Positions 25,712-35,989 of a DNA stretch of 57,060 nucleotides are shown one piece after another; position 1 is the stretch's first letter; each line of letters starts with the position of its first letter. Below the pieces are notes generated by a model. The model was not told where the DNA came from. It saw only the letters and a list, made by a program, of their open reading frames with translations, and did no database searches. The DNA comes from Acidobacteria subdivision 2 bacterium RH1 MAG20 (GTDB taxonomy: Bacteria; Acidobacteriota; Terriglobia; Terriglobales; Acidobacteriaceae). The stretch covers positions 1-57,060 of the forward strand of contig NFUO01000407.1 of assembly GCA_002197545.1 (NCBI GenBank), given 5' to 3'. A program made the translations under genes and the position numbers.

Positions 25712-28192
25712 CTAAGCTCCAAAGGCAAGATCGATCAAAGTCTTCTCTTCCATCTCGTGGGCCTTCGCCGATCCGGTTGCGGGAGTCGCACCCGCACTCC
25801 GCTTCACGCTGAGCACCGCGCGATCGCCGGCGAGACGCCGCAGCAGAGGCATTACATAGGAGAACGCACCCATGTTCGCCGGCTCTTCCTGGACCCAGAC
25901 GATCTCCTCGGCCCCCGGATGCTGGTCAAGCGCAGCCTGCAACTCCTCTTCAGGCCACGGATAGAGCTGCTCGACAAAGATAATGCCGACGCTCATGTCC
26001 TTACGTTTCGCCCGTTCCACCCGCAGATTGTGACCGATCTTGCCGCTGCAAACCAGCAGCCGCCGCGGATTGACTACCTCGTTGTCAGGTAGAACATTTT
26101 GATAACGCTCTCGCGCAAAGTCAGCCAGGGAAGACGAGGCATCGGGATGCCGCAACATGCTCTTCGGCGTAAACACGATCAGCGGCTTGCGCCACAGGCG
26201 CAAAGCCTGCCGCCGCAGCAGGTGGAAGTACTGCGCCGCAGTCGAAGGCTGACAGATCTGGATGTTGTCACCCGCCGCCAATTGCAGATAACGCTCTATC
26301 CTCGCGCTTGAGTGCTCCGGGCCTTGTCCCTCATAGCCATGAGGCAGCAGCATCACAATCCCCGAGAGCAGGCCCCATTTAGCCTCGCTCGAAGCGATGA
26401 ACTGGTCGATGATGATCTGCGCCCCGTTGGCAAAGTCTCCAAACTGCGCCTCCCAAAGCACCAGAGCCTCGGGATAATCCCGCGCGAACCCATACTCGAA
26501 GCCAAGCACTGCCGCCTCGGACAACAGCGAGTTATAGACCTCAAACCGCGCCTGCCCCCCGCTCAGATGGGCCAGCGGAATATACTTCACCTCGGTCTCC
26601 GTATCAACCATCACCGAATGGCGCTGGTTGAATGTACCTCGCTGCGAGTCCTGCCCACTCAACCGGACCGGAGTACCCGCTTCGAGCAAGGAGGCATACG
26701 CCACCAACTCCGCCATTCCATAATCGAAAGGCCGCGTTCCGGTTCCCATCTCTACACGCTGTTCAAACAGCTTCTTCACCTTCGGGTGAATATGGAAATC
26801 GCTCGGATATTTCGTCAGAGTGAGCACCAGTTCATTCACGCGCTCACTGGACAACCCAGTCGGAACATCGTCCTCCGGCTGCAACTCGCCACCTTTATAT
26901 GGACTCCAGTAGTCCGGCAGTTGCGCCAGATGAGGCTTTTGTTCCGCCTTCGTCGCTGCCTTCTGGTCATCGAGGAGCTCCTGCTGAATCTGGTGAACTT
27001 CATTCGCCGGATCGACACCGATCTGCTCGGCATAGAGCCGATACAGCGGCGGATGGTCCTTGATGATGGCATACCGACGCGGTTGCGTGACCGTCGGATC
27101 GTCAACCTCGCTATGACCATGCCGCCGGTATCCAACCAGATCGACCACAATGTCAGAGTGAAAGCGGTGCCGAAACTCAGCTGCAATCGCGGCAACTCTG
27201 ACCACGGCATCCGGGTCCTCGGCATTCACATGGAAGATCGGAATCGGCAGACGCTTGGCAATGTCCGATGAGAACCGCGAGGAGTTCGACTCTTCAGGAA
27301 TCGCCGTAAAGCCGAGCAGATTATTGACGATGACATGCACAGTACCGCCTACGTTGTATCCATGCAGCGTCGCCATGTTCAACGTCTCGGCAAGAATGCC
27401 CTGGCCGGCAAATGCAGCATCGCCATGAATGACGAGCGGTAGTACCTCATCCTTTCCGCCTTTGCCGATACGTTCCTGCTTCGCGCGAACGCGTCCCAGC
27501 ACGACAGGGTCGACTGCCTCAAGATGGCTGGGGTTCGATGCAAGGTGCAGTGAAATCACTTTGCCATCGGGGGAGCGGTATTCACCGGTGGCACCTACGT
27601 GATACTTCACGTCGCCTCCGCCCATCGTGCTGCGGGGGTCGACGTCCTCGAACTTGGTGAATATCTCAGAGGCCTTGCGTCCAATCGTGTTGGTCATCAC
27701 GTTCAGGCGTCCACGGTGACTCATGCCGATAACGGCTTTTGTGACGCCATATTCCGCGCTGACTGCGAGGACGCGATCGAGGAAGGGGATGAGAACGGTG
27801 AGACCTTCGAGCGAGAAACGCTTCGTGCCCAGGTAGCGCGACTGAATGACCTGCTCGAAGATGTCGGCGCGAATGAGCTGGGTGAGGACAAGTTTTTGAT
27901 CGGCGGTGGGAGGAGCCTGTTCCAGGCGTTCCCGCAGCCATTGCCGCTGTTCGGGGCTGGCAATGTGCATGAACTCGGCGGCGATGGTGCCGCAGTAGAA
28001 GCTGCGAGCTTCCGCGGCAGCTTCGCCTTCAGGTGCGGGGGTTGGAAAGGGTTCGGGAGGAAGGTATTGGCCGAGCGGATCGAGGGAAGCCTGGAGGTAT
28101 CCCCAGCGGCGAAAGATATCAAACACTGTTTCACGGTCATGCTGCTCTACTGCTGGAGCCGGTGGGGTAAATGCCCCTGCCTTGGTGGCCAT
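25712..28192 (-). CDS. sucA: 2-oxoglutarate dehydrogenase E1 component
   Basis: An 826-residue thiamine-diphosphate enzyme that decarboxylates 2-oxoglutarate in the TCA cycle. GAGG stands 5-6 bp before the ATG. Landmarks are IGMSHRGRLNVM, NPSHLEAVDPVV, the ThDP/Mg motif region GDAAFAGQGILAETLNM...NNLLGFTA, YRRHGHSEVDDP, and SGQDSQRGTFNQRH and EAQFGDFANGAQ in the second half. It is somewhat shorter than the ~930-residue E. coli protein because the N-terminus is trimmed, and it lacks the extra acyltransferase domain of mycobacterial Kgd. The E2 (sucB) gene is not next to it. It is transcribed alone, divergently from the LolA-like gene. Confidence 0.95.
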   Translation of the reverse strand: MATKAGAFTPPAPAVEQHDRETVFDIFRRWGYLQASLDPLGQYLPPEPFPTPAPEGEAAAEARSFYCGTIAAEFMHIASPEQRQWLRERLEQAPPTADQKLVLTQLIRADIFEQVIQSRYLGTKRFSLEGLTVLIPFLDRVLAVSAEYGVTKAVIGMSHRGRLNVMTNTIGRKASEIFTKFEDVDPRSTMGGGDVKYHVGATGEYRSPDGKVISLHLASNPSHLEAVDPVVLGRVRAKQERIGKGGKDEVLPLVIHGDAAFAGQGILAETLNMATLHGYNVGGTVHVIVNNLLGFTAIPEESNSSRFSSDIAKRLPIPIFHVNAEDPDAVVRVAAIAAEFRHRFHSDIVVDLVGYRRHGHSEVDDPTVTQPRRYAIIKDHPPLYRLYAEQIGVDPANEVHQIQQELLDDQKAATKAEQKPHLAQLPDYWSPYKGGELQPEDDVPTGLSSERVNELVLTLTKYPSDFHIHPKVKKLFEQRVEMGTGTRPFDYGMAELVAYASLLEAGTPVRLSGQDSQRGTFNQRHSVMVDTETEVKYIPLAHLSGGQARFEVYNSLLSEAAVLGFEYGFARDYPEALVLWEAQFGDFANGAQIIIDQFIASSEAKWGLLSGIVMLLPHGYEGQGPEHSSARIERYLQLAAGDNIQICQPSTAAQYFHLLRRQALRLWRKPLIVFTPKSMLRHPDASSSLADFARERYQNVLPDNEVVNPRRLLVCSGKIGHNLRVERAKRKDMSVGIIFVEQLYPWPEEELQAALDQHPGAEEIVWVQEEPANMGAFSYVMPLLRRLAGDRAVLSVKRSAGATPATGSAKAHEMEEKTLIDLAFGA

Positions 28193-28429
28193 TGCGTCCT
28201 CACTTCAGATCTATTCGCGAAAGCGAAATTCACGTACTTCTTTTATGCTAGACCTTTCGGCGACGCGCCGCACGTTCTTCATCAAAGTTGTGCGATAGCC
28301 GACTATAAAGTTGCACCACTCGGACATGATTGGTGGTCATGCCCTGCCGCGAGCAACGCGATATCTGAAGACATTGGAGTATCCCTTCCCTAGACTTAAA
28401 GTCTTCAAAGGAAAGAATATAGTTGAGAC

Positions 28430-29419
28430 ATGATGGTCGCCGTTTGCAGGGCTCTGGTTTTGATGACGTTTGCGGGCTGGATGGGGCTCGCCGGACAGGC
28501 GCAGACAAACGGCGCTCCCGACATACGCATTGGATCTCTACCGGTGCAAAGTGGGGAAGCCACTACACCGATGGTTGAGCGGAGTTCGAAGGCTGATGAA
28601 GTGGATAAACCACTGCCTGATATTCCTACGCTGATGCATGAGGTTGAGGCACATCAGAAGGCAGCGGAGGCCATCCAAAAGGACTATCTCTACCACACAT
28701 TCGACACCGCACAGGAGTTGGATGGGCATGGCAGCGTAAAGAAGACGGAGACGCGGGAGTATGACGTCTTCTGGATAGAGGGCGTTCCAGTTCACAAGTT
28801 GACCAGGAAAGATGGAAAGGATTTGAGCGCGGACGAGCAGAAGAAGCAGAGCGAACAGGTTGACAAACAAGTAACGAAGGCCCAGGATAAGCGGGCGAAG
28901 GCCGATGCAAAGGGGAAGGAGACAGATCCTTATGGCAACGAGGAGGTGACCGTATCGCGGCTGCTTGAGCTGGGGAGCTTCAGCAATGCCCGACGAGTGA
29001 ACCTGAATGGACACGACACAATTGCAGTGGACTTTACCGGCGATCCGAAGGCCAAAACCCGGAACCGGATGGAAGATGTGATTCGCGATATGGCAGGGAC
29101 GGTGTGGGTGGATGAAGACGACCGTGCCATTGCGAAGATTGAAGGGCATTTTCTGAACACTTTTAAGATTGGGGCTGGACTGGTGGTGAACATCCAGAAA
29201 GGCACGAACTTTTCGATGGAGCAGCGGAAGGTGAATGGCGAGGTCTGGTTGCCGACGCGATTGGATGGACATGGGGCTGCGCGGGCGTTTCTGCTTTTCA
29301 GTTTTAGAGGAAATTTTGGGGAGATCGATTCGGATTACCGGAAGTTCAAAGCTACGTCTACGATTCTGCCTGGGATGAGTACGGTCGATCCTTCAATTAA
29401 TCCACATAATCCGCAGTGA
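28430..29419 (+). CDS. secreted LolA-like (outer-membrane lipoprotein-sorting related) protein
   Basis: A 329-residue protein with a signal peptide (cleavage near AGQAQT, about residue 25). A charged helical stretch (LSADEQKKQSEQVDKQVTKA) interrupts a beta-rich body with GHDTIAVDFTGDPKAKTRN, GTVWVDEDDRAIAKIEGHF and NGEVWLPTRLDGHG. These match the LolA/LolB-like fold group common in Acidobacteriota. The binding partner is unknown. In its upstream region, AGACTT-A-AAGTCT at 28392-28404 is a short palindrome similar to the arms in repeats A and B. It is divergent from sucA. Confidence 0.7.
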   Translation: MMVAVCRALVLMTFAGWMGLAGQAQTNGAPDIRIGSLPVQSGEATTPMVERSSKADEVDKPLPDIPTLMHEVEAHQKAAEAIQKDYLYHTFDTAQELDGHGSVKKTETREYDVFWIEGVPVHKLTRKDGKDLSADEQKKQSEQVDKQVTKAQDKRAKADAKGKETDPYGNEEVTVSRLLELGSFSNARRVNLNGHDTIAVDFTGDPKAKTRNRMEDVIRDMAGTVWVDEDDRAIAKIEGHFLNTFKIGAGLVVNIQKGTNFSMEQRKVNGEVWLPTRLDGHGAARAFLLFSFRGNFGEIDSDYRKFKATSTILPGMSTVDPSINPHNPQ

Positions 29420-29514
29420 GTTTTCCGGCGGCCCAAGGGAAGGCTTAACACGGATTGGCACCGATGAGATGGATCAGAAACAAGCAACAACAAATACCCT
29501 TACAAAGGCATTTA

Positions 29515-29551
29515 AACGCGAAAAGGGACAGCCTGAGCCGTCCCTTTCGCA
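29515..29551 (-). terminator. intrinsic terminator after cold-shock gene
   Basis: On the minus strand GGGACGGC-TCAG-GCTGTCCC followed by TTTT, about 35 bp past the csp stop codon. Confidence 0.7.
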
Positions 29552-29583
29552 AAACCTGTTTGCTGCTGTGGTGTCTCTAAAGA

Positions 29584-29784
29584 CTAGAGAGGCTGGACGT
29601 CAGACGCCTGCCACCCCTTGGGTCCTTTGACCACGTTGAATTGTACGGCCTGGCCTTCCTGAAGGCTTTTGAAACCGTTTGAATTGATCGCCGAGTAATG
29701 CACGAATACATCCTCGCCGTTCTGACGGCTAATAAAGCCAAACCCCTTGGCATCGTTAAACCACTTTACTGTTCCCTGTTCCAT
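29584..29784 (-). CDS. cspA: cold-shock domain protein
   Basis: A 66-residue single cold-shock domain protein with AGGAAAG 7 bp before the ATG. It contains RNP1 (KGFGFIS) and RNP2 (VFVHYSAI) and opens with [14 protein letters not shown]. It binds single-stranded RNA/DNA and acts as an RNA chaperone. The ~200 bp upstream is AT-rich and long enough for the structured 5' UTR often seen before such genes, but no specific fold was verified. Confidence 0.95.
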   Translation of the reverse strand: MEQGTVKWFNDAKGFGFISRQNGEDVFVHYSAINSNGFKSLQEGQAVQFNVVKGPKGWQASDVQPL

Positions 29785-29986
29785 TTTAATTCTTTCCTTG
29801 TACAGCTAATGAATTTCCGTAGATCCAAATCGGGGTTCTTACATTGGCTAGCGCTGCAGAAAACCAATCTGTTTCAAACGATGTGAGAAGGTTAGCACAC
29901 TTGGCAAGTTTTTAAGGAGAAAAGAGATAAATACTTTCGTTGCACTATTTTAGGTGCAATCATTTTGATGAAGCAAACAAAGTTAT

Positions 29987-30766
29987 TTATTCGACGGGAA
30001 GGTGGGAACGGACGATTTGCTCGGCCCGGGTCAGGACTTCTTCGAGAGTCATGGCGGTGGAGTCGAGGATGACGGCATCGGCGGCTGGCTGGAGGGGGGA
30101 TTCGGCGCGGTGGCGGTCTCGGTAATCGCGCTCCTTGAGTTCGCGGAGGATGGCTTCTTCTGTTGCACGCTGTTGTTCGACGGTTTGAGGATCGGGACTT
30201 TGGCGGGCTGAGTTTTGCCTGGCGGTACGGTGTTCGACAGGGGCGACCTGACGGTAGCGACGGTTGCCGCGGACCTCGGGTGCAGCGTCGAGAAAGATCT
30301 TAACTTCGGCGTCGGGGAAGACGGCGGTGCCGATATCGCGGCCCTCCATGACGACTCCGCCTGCCGCTCCCAGAGCACGCTGCTGGAGAACCATCCAGGC
30401 ACGGAGATTGTGGTGGATGGAGATCTGCGAAGCGGCGGAGGTGACATCCTGTTCGCGGATGCGGCGGGAGACGTCGACGCCGTCGAGCAGGACGCGGTTG
30501 CCTTCGATCTGCGGCTCGAGGGTAATGCGAGTGTGGTCGGCCAGGTCGAGCAGGGGCGTCTCCTCGTCGAAGGCGAAGTCGTTTTCGATGGCCTTGAGCG
30601 CGAGGGCGCGGTACATGGCCCCGGTTTCGAGATTGAGGAAGCCGAAGCGGCGCGCGAGGTGGGCGGCGAGGGTGCTTTTGCCCGCGCCAGCGGGGCCATC
30701 AATGGCGATGACAGGCCGCTGGCGTTTGCTGCGCTCAGGCTGCGGCGTGGTGTGGGGCTGCGTCAT
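29987..30766 (-). CDS. cmk: cytidylate kinase
   Basis: A 259-residue enzyme that phosphorylates CMP and dCMP. It has P-loop [10 protein letters not shown] (about residues 23-32), [42 protein letters not shown] and the LID-region Arg residues in RGNRRYRQV and ERDYRDRHR. It is longer than the usual ~225 residues because of an N-terminal polar leader and an insert of Gln/Ser/Pro-rich residues before the [12 protein letters not shown] helix. The start codon overlaps the stop of the upstream gene by four bases (ATGA), so translation is coupled. Confidence 0.93.
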   Translation of the reverse strand: MTQPHTTPQPERSKRQRPVIAIDGPAGAGKSTLAAHLARRFGFLNLETGAMYRALALKAIENDFAFDEETPLLDLADHTRITLEPQIEGNRVLLDGVDVSRRIREQDVTSAASQISIHHNLRAWMVLQQRALGAAGGVVMEGRDIGTAVFPDAEVKIFLDAAPEVRGNRRYRQVAPVEHRTARQNSARQSPDPQTVEQQRATEEAILRELKERDYRDRHRAESPLQPAADAVILDSTAMTLEEVLTRAEQIVRSHLPVE

Positions 30767-32895
30767 TCGGCGGATTTACCTTTTTCAGGTTTGAATTTAC
30801 GCGCAGGAGCCCGTTTGCCGAAGGGTTTTTTGTTGCCCTTAAACTTATCGAAGGTGCTGGCGGGTTTTCCGGATTTGTCCGCGGCGGATCTTCCGTAGGG
30901 CTTTTTGCCGGCGAAGCTGCTGCCGCTGGATTTTCCGGCATATCCGCCAGAGGATTTACCACCGGATTTGCTGTAAGGTTTCTTCGCTCCAAATCCGCCG
31001 GATGGCTTGCCGGCGTAGCCACCAGAACCTTCAGGATGGGCTGGGCGGCTGGGGCGTTCGCCACGGTCAGAAGAGAAAGGACTGGCTGGCCGGTCGGAAC
31101 GATCGGCGGAGGAGGGACGAGCGGGACGGTCTGAGAAGGGGCGCGAAGGCCGGTCGCCCCGGGGTGCGTCGAATTTACGGAAAGGTGGCCCGCTGGGACG
31201 CTCGCCTCGTCCGCCGCCCCGGTCATCGCGGTCACGCGAGAAGTTTGGCTTGCCGCCGAAACGGGAGGGGCCTGCTGCACCTTCGCGGGGAGGACGCGGA
31301 CTGAAACTGCCGGGCTTGCGAGGACCGCCGAAGGAAGGTTTGTCGCCAAAGGTGCGGCGCGGGGGACGGCTGTCGCCATCGGGACGAGGAGTGAACTCAC
31401 GGCGAGGTGGACGGGAATCGCCAAAGTCGCGACGGGGCGGACGGCTGTCGCTACGATCAAAGGACTTTCCAGCAAAGCCTTCACGCTTGCGGTCGAAGGT
31501 TCCGGGTTTGGAGAAGGTCTTGCGCCGCGGACGGGCGTCGCCTGATTCGCTATCGCGAGGGAACGGCGGCCTGCTGGGACGGTCGCTACTGAATCGTGGC
31601 TTACTGCCGAAGGCTGGCTTCGAGCCGTAAGGGCGCTTCCCTTCCCGATCGAAGCTGGGCTTGCGAGTGTAGGTGCGCGGTGTGTCCTGACGATTCGCAC
31701 TGTCTCCTGTTTCGTCTTCGCCGTGTACGGTCGAGGGGGCGCGCGATGCAGCCAGGCGGTCCGCCTTCTCTTCTTCCCAGGGTTTGGTGAAGCTGGGCCG
31801 GTCAGGACGGTTGGACTCGCGGGTGAAAGGACGGCGTTCGCGGTTGGAGGATTCGGATGAATATGGTTTTGCGCCTGGTTTGGTTACATATCCTGTACCA
31901 ACCTTGCGGGGCTTGGGAACGAACTTTTTGATGCGTTCGGTAGATTCGGTTTCGCCTTCAGCTTCTTCAGCGGCAATGGCGACTGCGTTCGCGCCGTCGG
32001 GAGCTGGGGCTGCGATGGCGAGGAACTCGGGAAGCTCTCCGTTGACATGCAGGACGGTTCTGCCGTCGATGGCGATGGTTTCGAGCTGGCGCGCCGACAT
32101 CAGTGCGTGGACAACATCGCGGATGCGTGAGCGCGCGGCTACGGGGGAGAGGAAGGTTTCAACGTCGTCTTCGGTGGCTACGATGGACTGGCCAAGATAG
32201 AGGGAGATGAGCGCCGAGAGGGCCGTTGGCTGGCCTGCATTGGCTCCGGCCTTGATTTGCTTAGTGAAGCGGGTGGTGGTCAGCTCCCAGAGCGTAGCGG
32301 CCCCGTCGGGCTGGGGGATGGGGACGACGCGGAGGTGCTGCCAGAGTTCGGTGAGCGCGCGGAGGACGGCAGCCTCGGTGACTTCTTTACCTAGTTGGGT
32401 GGCCAGATCATAGGCAGAGAGGGTGATGCGCTCGGTCAGCAGGTTGTAGGTTGCTAGGGCAAGCGGGGAAACCTTGGCGGCTCCGCTGGTGGGGGGGGGC
32501 TGCTTCCAGGCCTTGTCGCCGCGGAGGGTGAAGATGTAGGGGAAGGCCAGGGTAGAGACGATGAAGTCGGGAGTTTCGGTGCCGGTGCCGCTGGGAGTGC
32601 CGAGGAGGTTGAGCGGGATGGCTCCGCCGTCGGCGATAAGGCGGGCGAGAAGACCGCGAGGCTCATCGGTTTCGGCCAGAGTGGGCGCCGCATTGGCGGA
32701 GCCGAGAAGGGCCTCTACAAAGGACGGCGCTGGGGATGGAATCTGCTGGGCGCGGGAGGTGTAGAGGACCAGGCCGGAGGCATTCACCCAATCGCGGAGC
32801 ATGTTGATGGTGAGGATGGGCTCCGCGTTCTGGTGCCAGTGCGCGAGACGGGCAGCGGCCAGTTGATCGGCCGTGGAGTTGCTTAGGTTACTCAA
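30763..32895 (-). CDS. YcaQ/AlkZ-like winged-helix protein with long disordered Arg/Gly/Pro/Ser tail
   Basis: I take the TTG at 32893-32895 as start because AGGAAGG lies 7 bp upstream; an in-frame ATG at 32977-32979 would add 28 residues that overlap an intergenic-type palindrome. About 710 residues. The N-terminal ~320 residues contain winged-helix-like units, with [34 protein letters not shown] and [20 protein letters not shown] recalling the AlkZ/YcaQ DNA glycosylase family. The remaining ~390 residues are low complexity: repeats of [32 protein letters not shown] and [11 protein letters not shown], ending in Lys/Gly-rich GKKPYGKS. Such tails bind nucleic acids and can drive condensates. 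Coupled to cmk and downstream of mutL, so a DNA repair link is plausible but inferred. Confidence 0.65.
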   Translation of the reverse strand: MSNLSNSTADQLAAARLAHWHQNAEPILTINMLRDWVNASGLVLYTSRAQQIPSPAPSFVEALLGSANAAPTLAETDEPRGLLARLIADGGAIPLNLLGTPSGTGTETPDFIVSTLAFPYIFTLRGDKAWKQPPPTSGAAKVSPLALATYNLLTERITLSAYDLATQLGKEVTEAAVLRALTELWQHLRVVPIPQPDGAATLWELTTTRFTKQIKAGANAGQPTALSALISLYLGQSIVATEDDVETFLSPVAARSRIRDVVHALMSARQLETIAIDGRTVLHVNGELPEFLAIAAPAPDGANAVAIAAEEAEGETESTERIKKFVPKPRKVGTGYVTKPGAKPYSSESSNRERRPFTRESNRPDRPSFTKPWEEEKADRLAASRAPSTVHGEDETGDSANRQDTPRTYTRKPSFDREGKRPYGSKPAFGSKPRFSSDRPSRPPFPRDSESGDARPRRKTFSKPGTFDRKREGFAGKSFDRSDSRPPRRDFGDSRPPRREFTPRPDGDSRPPRRTFGDKPSFGGPRKPGSFSPRPPREGAAGPSRFGGKPNFSRDRDDRGGGRGERPSGPPFRKFDAPRGDRPSRPFSDRPARPSSADRSDRPASPFSSDRGERPSRPAHPEGSGGYAGKPSGGFGAKKPYSKSGGKSSGGYAGKSSGSSFAGKKPYGRSAADKSGKPASTFDKFKGNKKPFGKRAPARKFKPEKGKSAE

Positions 32896-33118
32896 GGTGT
32901 TGCCTTCCTGCTGGGGCGAAGCTACCGCGCGACAGCAATCCTTCAGCCTGGGCTGAAGAAGGACGATCTTTGGTTCCATGGGAGCGGCGTGCGATTCATT
33001 CGCTAAAAGACCCACCGCACACTCTAACAAGGATACCGCAAAGTCGCGGTGCTGGTTATTCGGGAAACACTGCCATCTATTGAACGCCGTTTCCGCTTCC
33101 GAACTCCCGCCGAAAGAC

Positions 33119-35050
33119 TCAAATACGCTGGAAGGCTTTGGCTATGTCTTTGTGAGAATACCGCAATGCGATGGGGCGGCCATGCGGGCAACTCGTCGGA
33201 TGCTCGGTTTTTCCAAGTTCGGCGAGGAGCCAGTCGATCTTTGCCGGATCGAGCGGCATATTGATCTTGATGGCGGCGTGACAGGCGATGCTGGCGGCGA
33301 TGCGGCGGCGGCGGGTCTCGGAGTTCTCTGCCTGCTGCTCACGGTCGGGAACGGCGAGGACTTCTTCCAGCATTCGCTCGAGTTCACGGCCTTCGAGTCC
33401 TACCGGAGCGGCTTTAATCGCGATGGTGTGGGGACCGAAGGGCTCAGCTTCGAAGCCGTTGCGGTCGAGCTCGTCGGCGAGGCGGGCGAAGGTGACCATT
33501 TGGGCGGGAAGGAGATCTATGAGAACGGGCATGAGCAGACGCTGGCGCTGCACCTTTTCCACCTCGCGCTCGCGGAGGATTTTCTCAAAGAGGACGCGCT
33601 CGTGGGCGACGTGCTGATCGACGATCCAGAGGCCTTCGTCGTTGACGGCGAGGATGAACGAGTCGCGGAGCTGGCCGAGGGGTTTCAGTGTGGCCAGGGC
33701 GTTGAGGGTTTCGTTTTCGTTCGGAGATACCTCAGCTTCATAACCTACGGGGATTTGGGCGTCGGGGAAGCTAAGATGGCCGGGAGATTCGGGGACTTGC
33801 GGAGCAGCCAGATCAAAGGGAACAGTGTCGGCTGCAGAGGGATCGGCGTCCGACTGCGGTGCGTTTGGCTCCCCATTTGGATCAAAGACGGGCTGGGCTG
33901 GGCCATCGCTCATTGGGCTTACATCGAGCAGCAGCGAGGCACTTGCGTGGGGGGTATTGTGTAGCGCGGCGGCGAAGCTGGCCACGGGACGGCTCTGCAT
34001 CAGCGTAGTGCGGATGGTGTCTCGGATGAAGTCGTGGACGAAGCTGGGCTGGCGGAATCGGACTTCGGTCTTTGCAGGGTGGACGTTGACGTCGACCTCC
34101 TGCGGCGGCATCTCCAAAAAGAGGAGGACGACGGGGAACGAGGTTGGCGGGATGATGTTGCGATAGGCCTCGTTGAGCGCGTGGATGACGAGCTTGTCGC
34201 GGACGAGGCGATGGTTGACGAAGACATAGACAGAGTTGCGGTTGAGCTTTTGCAGCTCGGGCTTGGAGACGAAGCCGGTGATACGGAGATAGCCGGGGTC
34301 GGGCGGGGTGTAGTCCTGCTCGCGCTTCCACGGGGGCGGCTCGGGGAGGCCGGCGCGGGTAAAGTCGAGTTCGGCGGTGGTGGGCAGCATGAGGTTCGAG
34401 GTGTCGCGGCCAAAGATCTGGAAGAGGCGGTCGGAGCTGTTGCTGACCGCCGTCGCGATCAGCAGGGCCTGGGTTGTGTTGTGCAGTTCGAAATGCTTTG
34501 CCGGATGGGCGAGGGCGTAGTGGGTGACAAGAGCGGCGATGTGGGAAAGTTCGGTTTGCTCGGACTTGAGGAATTTACGGCGGGCCGGAGTGTTGAAGAA
34601 GAGGTCGCGGATGGTGATGGTGGTTCCGGCGGGGAGGCCGGTCTCTTCGACGCGGAGGATGTTGCCTCCGGCGATCTCGACCAGAGTTCCTGCTGCTTCT
34701 TCAGGCGCACGGGTCTCAAGGGTAAGTCGGGAGACACTGGCGATGCTGGGGAGGGCCTCGCCGCGGAAGCCGAGGGTAGCGATCGAGAGGAGGTCGTCGG
34801 AGGTGCGGAGTTTGCTGGTGGCATGGCGCTCGAAGGCGAGCAGAGCGTCATCTTTGACCATGCCGTGACCGTTGTCGGCGATGCGGATGAGCTTGCGGCC
34901 CCCGGCTTCAACCTCGATGCGAATGCGGGTGGCTCCAGCGTCGATGGAGTTTTCGAGCAACTCTTTAACAACAGAGGCGGGGCGCTCGACGACTTCTCCG
35001 GCGGCTATCTGGTTCGCTACCAGGTCAGAGAGGATGCGGATACGGCCCAT
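33119..35050 (-). CDS. mutL: DNA mismatch repair protein MutL
   Basis: A 643-residue protein with the GHKL ATPase N-terminus: [37 protein letters not shown] and [15 protein letters not shown]. The C-terminal dimer domain keeps the endonuclease metal-site motif as [12 protein letters not shown], with ACHAAIKIN and [11 protein letters not shown] further on. This indicates a nicking-competent MutL of the kind used in bacteria without MutH. It couples mismatch recognition by MutS to strand incision. No mutS is in the window. The ATG at 35048-35050 has no clear ribosome-binding site, but the protein begins exactly where family members do ([15 protein letters not shown]). Confidence 0.96.
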   Translation of the reverse strand: MGRIRILSDLVANQIAAGEVVERPASVVKELLENSIDAGATRIRIEVEAGGRKLIRIADNGHGMVKDDALLAFERHATSKLRTSDDLLSIATLGFRGEALPSIASVSRLTLETRAPEEAAGTLVEIAGGNILRVEETGLPAGTTITIRDLFFNTPARRKFLKSEQTELSHIAALVTHYALAHPAKHFELHNTTQALLIATAVSNSSDRLFQIFGRDTSNLMLPTTAELDFTRAGLPEPPPWKREQDYTPPDPGYLRITGFVSKPELQKLNRNSVYVFVNHRLVRDKLVIHALNEAYRNIIPPTSFPVVLLFLEMPPQEVDVNVHPAKTEVRFRQPSFVHDFIRDTIRTTLMQSRPVASFAAALHNTPHASASLLLDVSPMSDGPAQPVFDPNGEPNAPQSDADPSAADTVPFDLAAPQVPESPGHLSFPDAQIPVGYEAEVSPNENETLNALATLKPLGQLRDSFILAVNDEGLWIVDQHVAHERVLFEKILREREVEKVQRQRLLMPVLIDLLPAQMVTFARLADELDRNGFEAEPFGPHTIAIKAAPVGLEGRELERMLEEVLAVPDREQQAENSETRRRRIAASIACHAAIKINMPLDPAKIDWLLAELGKTEHPTSCPHGRPIALRYSHKDIAKAFQRI

Positions 35051-35120
35051 AGAAAGCGATTGTACGGGAGCAGAGTGTGAATACCTGCCTGTTGCGGTCT
35101 GGGGAATGCGGCAAGGTCAT

Positions 35121-35152
35121 AAAAAATGGCCGCCTCACGAAGAGGCGGCCAT
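35121..35152 (-). terminator. intrinsic terminator after PEP-CTERM gene
   Basis: ATGGCCGCCTC/GAGGCGGCCAT 11-bp stem with ACGAA loop, then TTTTT on the minus strand, 20 bp past the stop codon at 35172. Confidence 0.8.
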
Positions 35153-35171
35153 GGCGGAGATTTGTTGCGTG

Positions 35172-35744
35172 TTAGCTGATGGCTTGCGGCGCCATCCGGC
35201 GATAGAGTGTAGCTGCTCCGCCGAGAAGTCCTGTGGTAAGAAGAAGAAGCGATGCTGGTTCGGGAACGGGAGAGTTGCTACCCGGATCCACCGAGAAGGT
35301 GCCATAGGAAGCGGACTGTCCATTGTTGTAGTAGAAGGCATAACCCCCGGTCGAATCCAGTGTGAAGCGATGGGGAGTGGTTCCAATGGTCTCCGCGAAG
35401 GTGATGTCGTTCAGATTGCCATTAAGGAAGCGCCCCAGGGTAGTTCCAGTCGCTCCGGCAAGAGAAAAATTCTGGCCGTCGATCGAGAAGGTTACATCGA
35501 GCAAACCGCCGTTGGCATGGGTGTAGTCGACCTGCCCGGATGCGGGGACAGCGCTGTCGAGAGTGATGGTTCCGGTCCCACCATAAGGATTGCCAGCATT
35601 GGGAGTGAGAGTAAGGTCGTAGGTGACCGGAGTGGCATGCAAGGTAGCGGGAACCAGCACGGTGAGGACGGTGGCGCAGGCAGCGATGAGTGCAGCTTTG
35701 ATGAGTGTCTTCTTGCGATTCTGAGTTCCAGGCAGCGAATGCAT
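35172..35744 (-). CDS. PEP-CTERM domain protein
   Basis: 190 residues from the ATG at 35742-35744, chosen because AAGGA stands about 8 bp upstream; a longer frame to 35789 lacks such a site. The signal peptide is KKTLIKAALIAACATVLTVL with cleavage near LHA. The body is Gly/Thr-rich beta (GNPYGGTGTITLDSAVPASG, SYGTFSVDPGSNS). The C-terminal sorting signal is PVPEPASLLLLTTGLLGGA followed by YRRM. It is probably exported and processed by an exosortase encoded elsewhere. A sigma-54-like site lies about 55 bp upstream. Confidence 0.85.
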   Translation of the reverse strand: MHSLPGTQNRKKTLIKAALIAACATVLTVLVPATLHATPVTYDLTLTPNAGNPYGGTGTITLDSAVPASGQVDYTHANGGLLDVTFSIDGQNFSLAGATGTTLGRFLNGNLNDITFAETIGTTPHRFTLDSTGGYAFYYNNGQSASYGTFSVDPGSNSPVPEPASLLLLTTGLLGGAATLYRRMAPQAIS

Positions 35745-35796
35745 AAGGTAATCCTTCAATAAGATTGGTACTGAAAGGTCTATATGCAATACCTAT

Positions 35797-35814
35797 AAGC
35801 ATTTATACTGCCAA
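35797..35814 (-). promoter_or_regulatory. sigma-54-like promoter of second PEP-CTERM gene
   Basis: Minus strand TTGGCAGTATAAATGCTT has GG (35811-35812) and GC (35799-35800) exactly 10 bp apart, and TGGC(A/T) with ATGCTT shared with the element at 24754-24769. Confidence 0.4.
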
Positions 35815-35989
35815 ATAAGAATATGCAGGAAATTTCAGGAAAAAGGGGAAGAACCCCCTTTTCTAAGGGATGGAGTCCCCATAAGTATCCCTTCATTTAC
35901 CTATGTGTGCATTTTTTTGCCACTTTTGGCAAAACGATGCCCACCCAAGCGGGTCTCGGCTAAGCCGATGACCTCCAATGGGTAAGGCT

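Noticed and set aside
34034..35080. 348-codon plus-strand open frame
   Set aside because: Antisense to mutL, with shadow-like composition.
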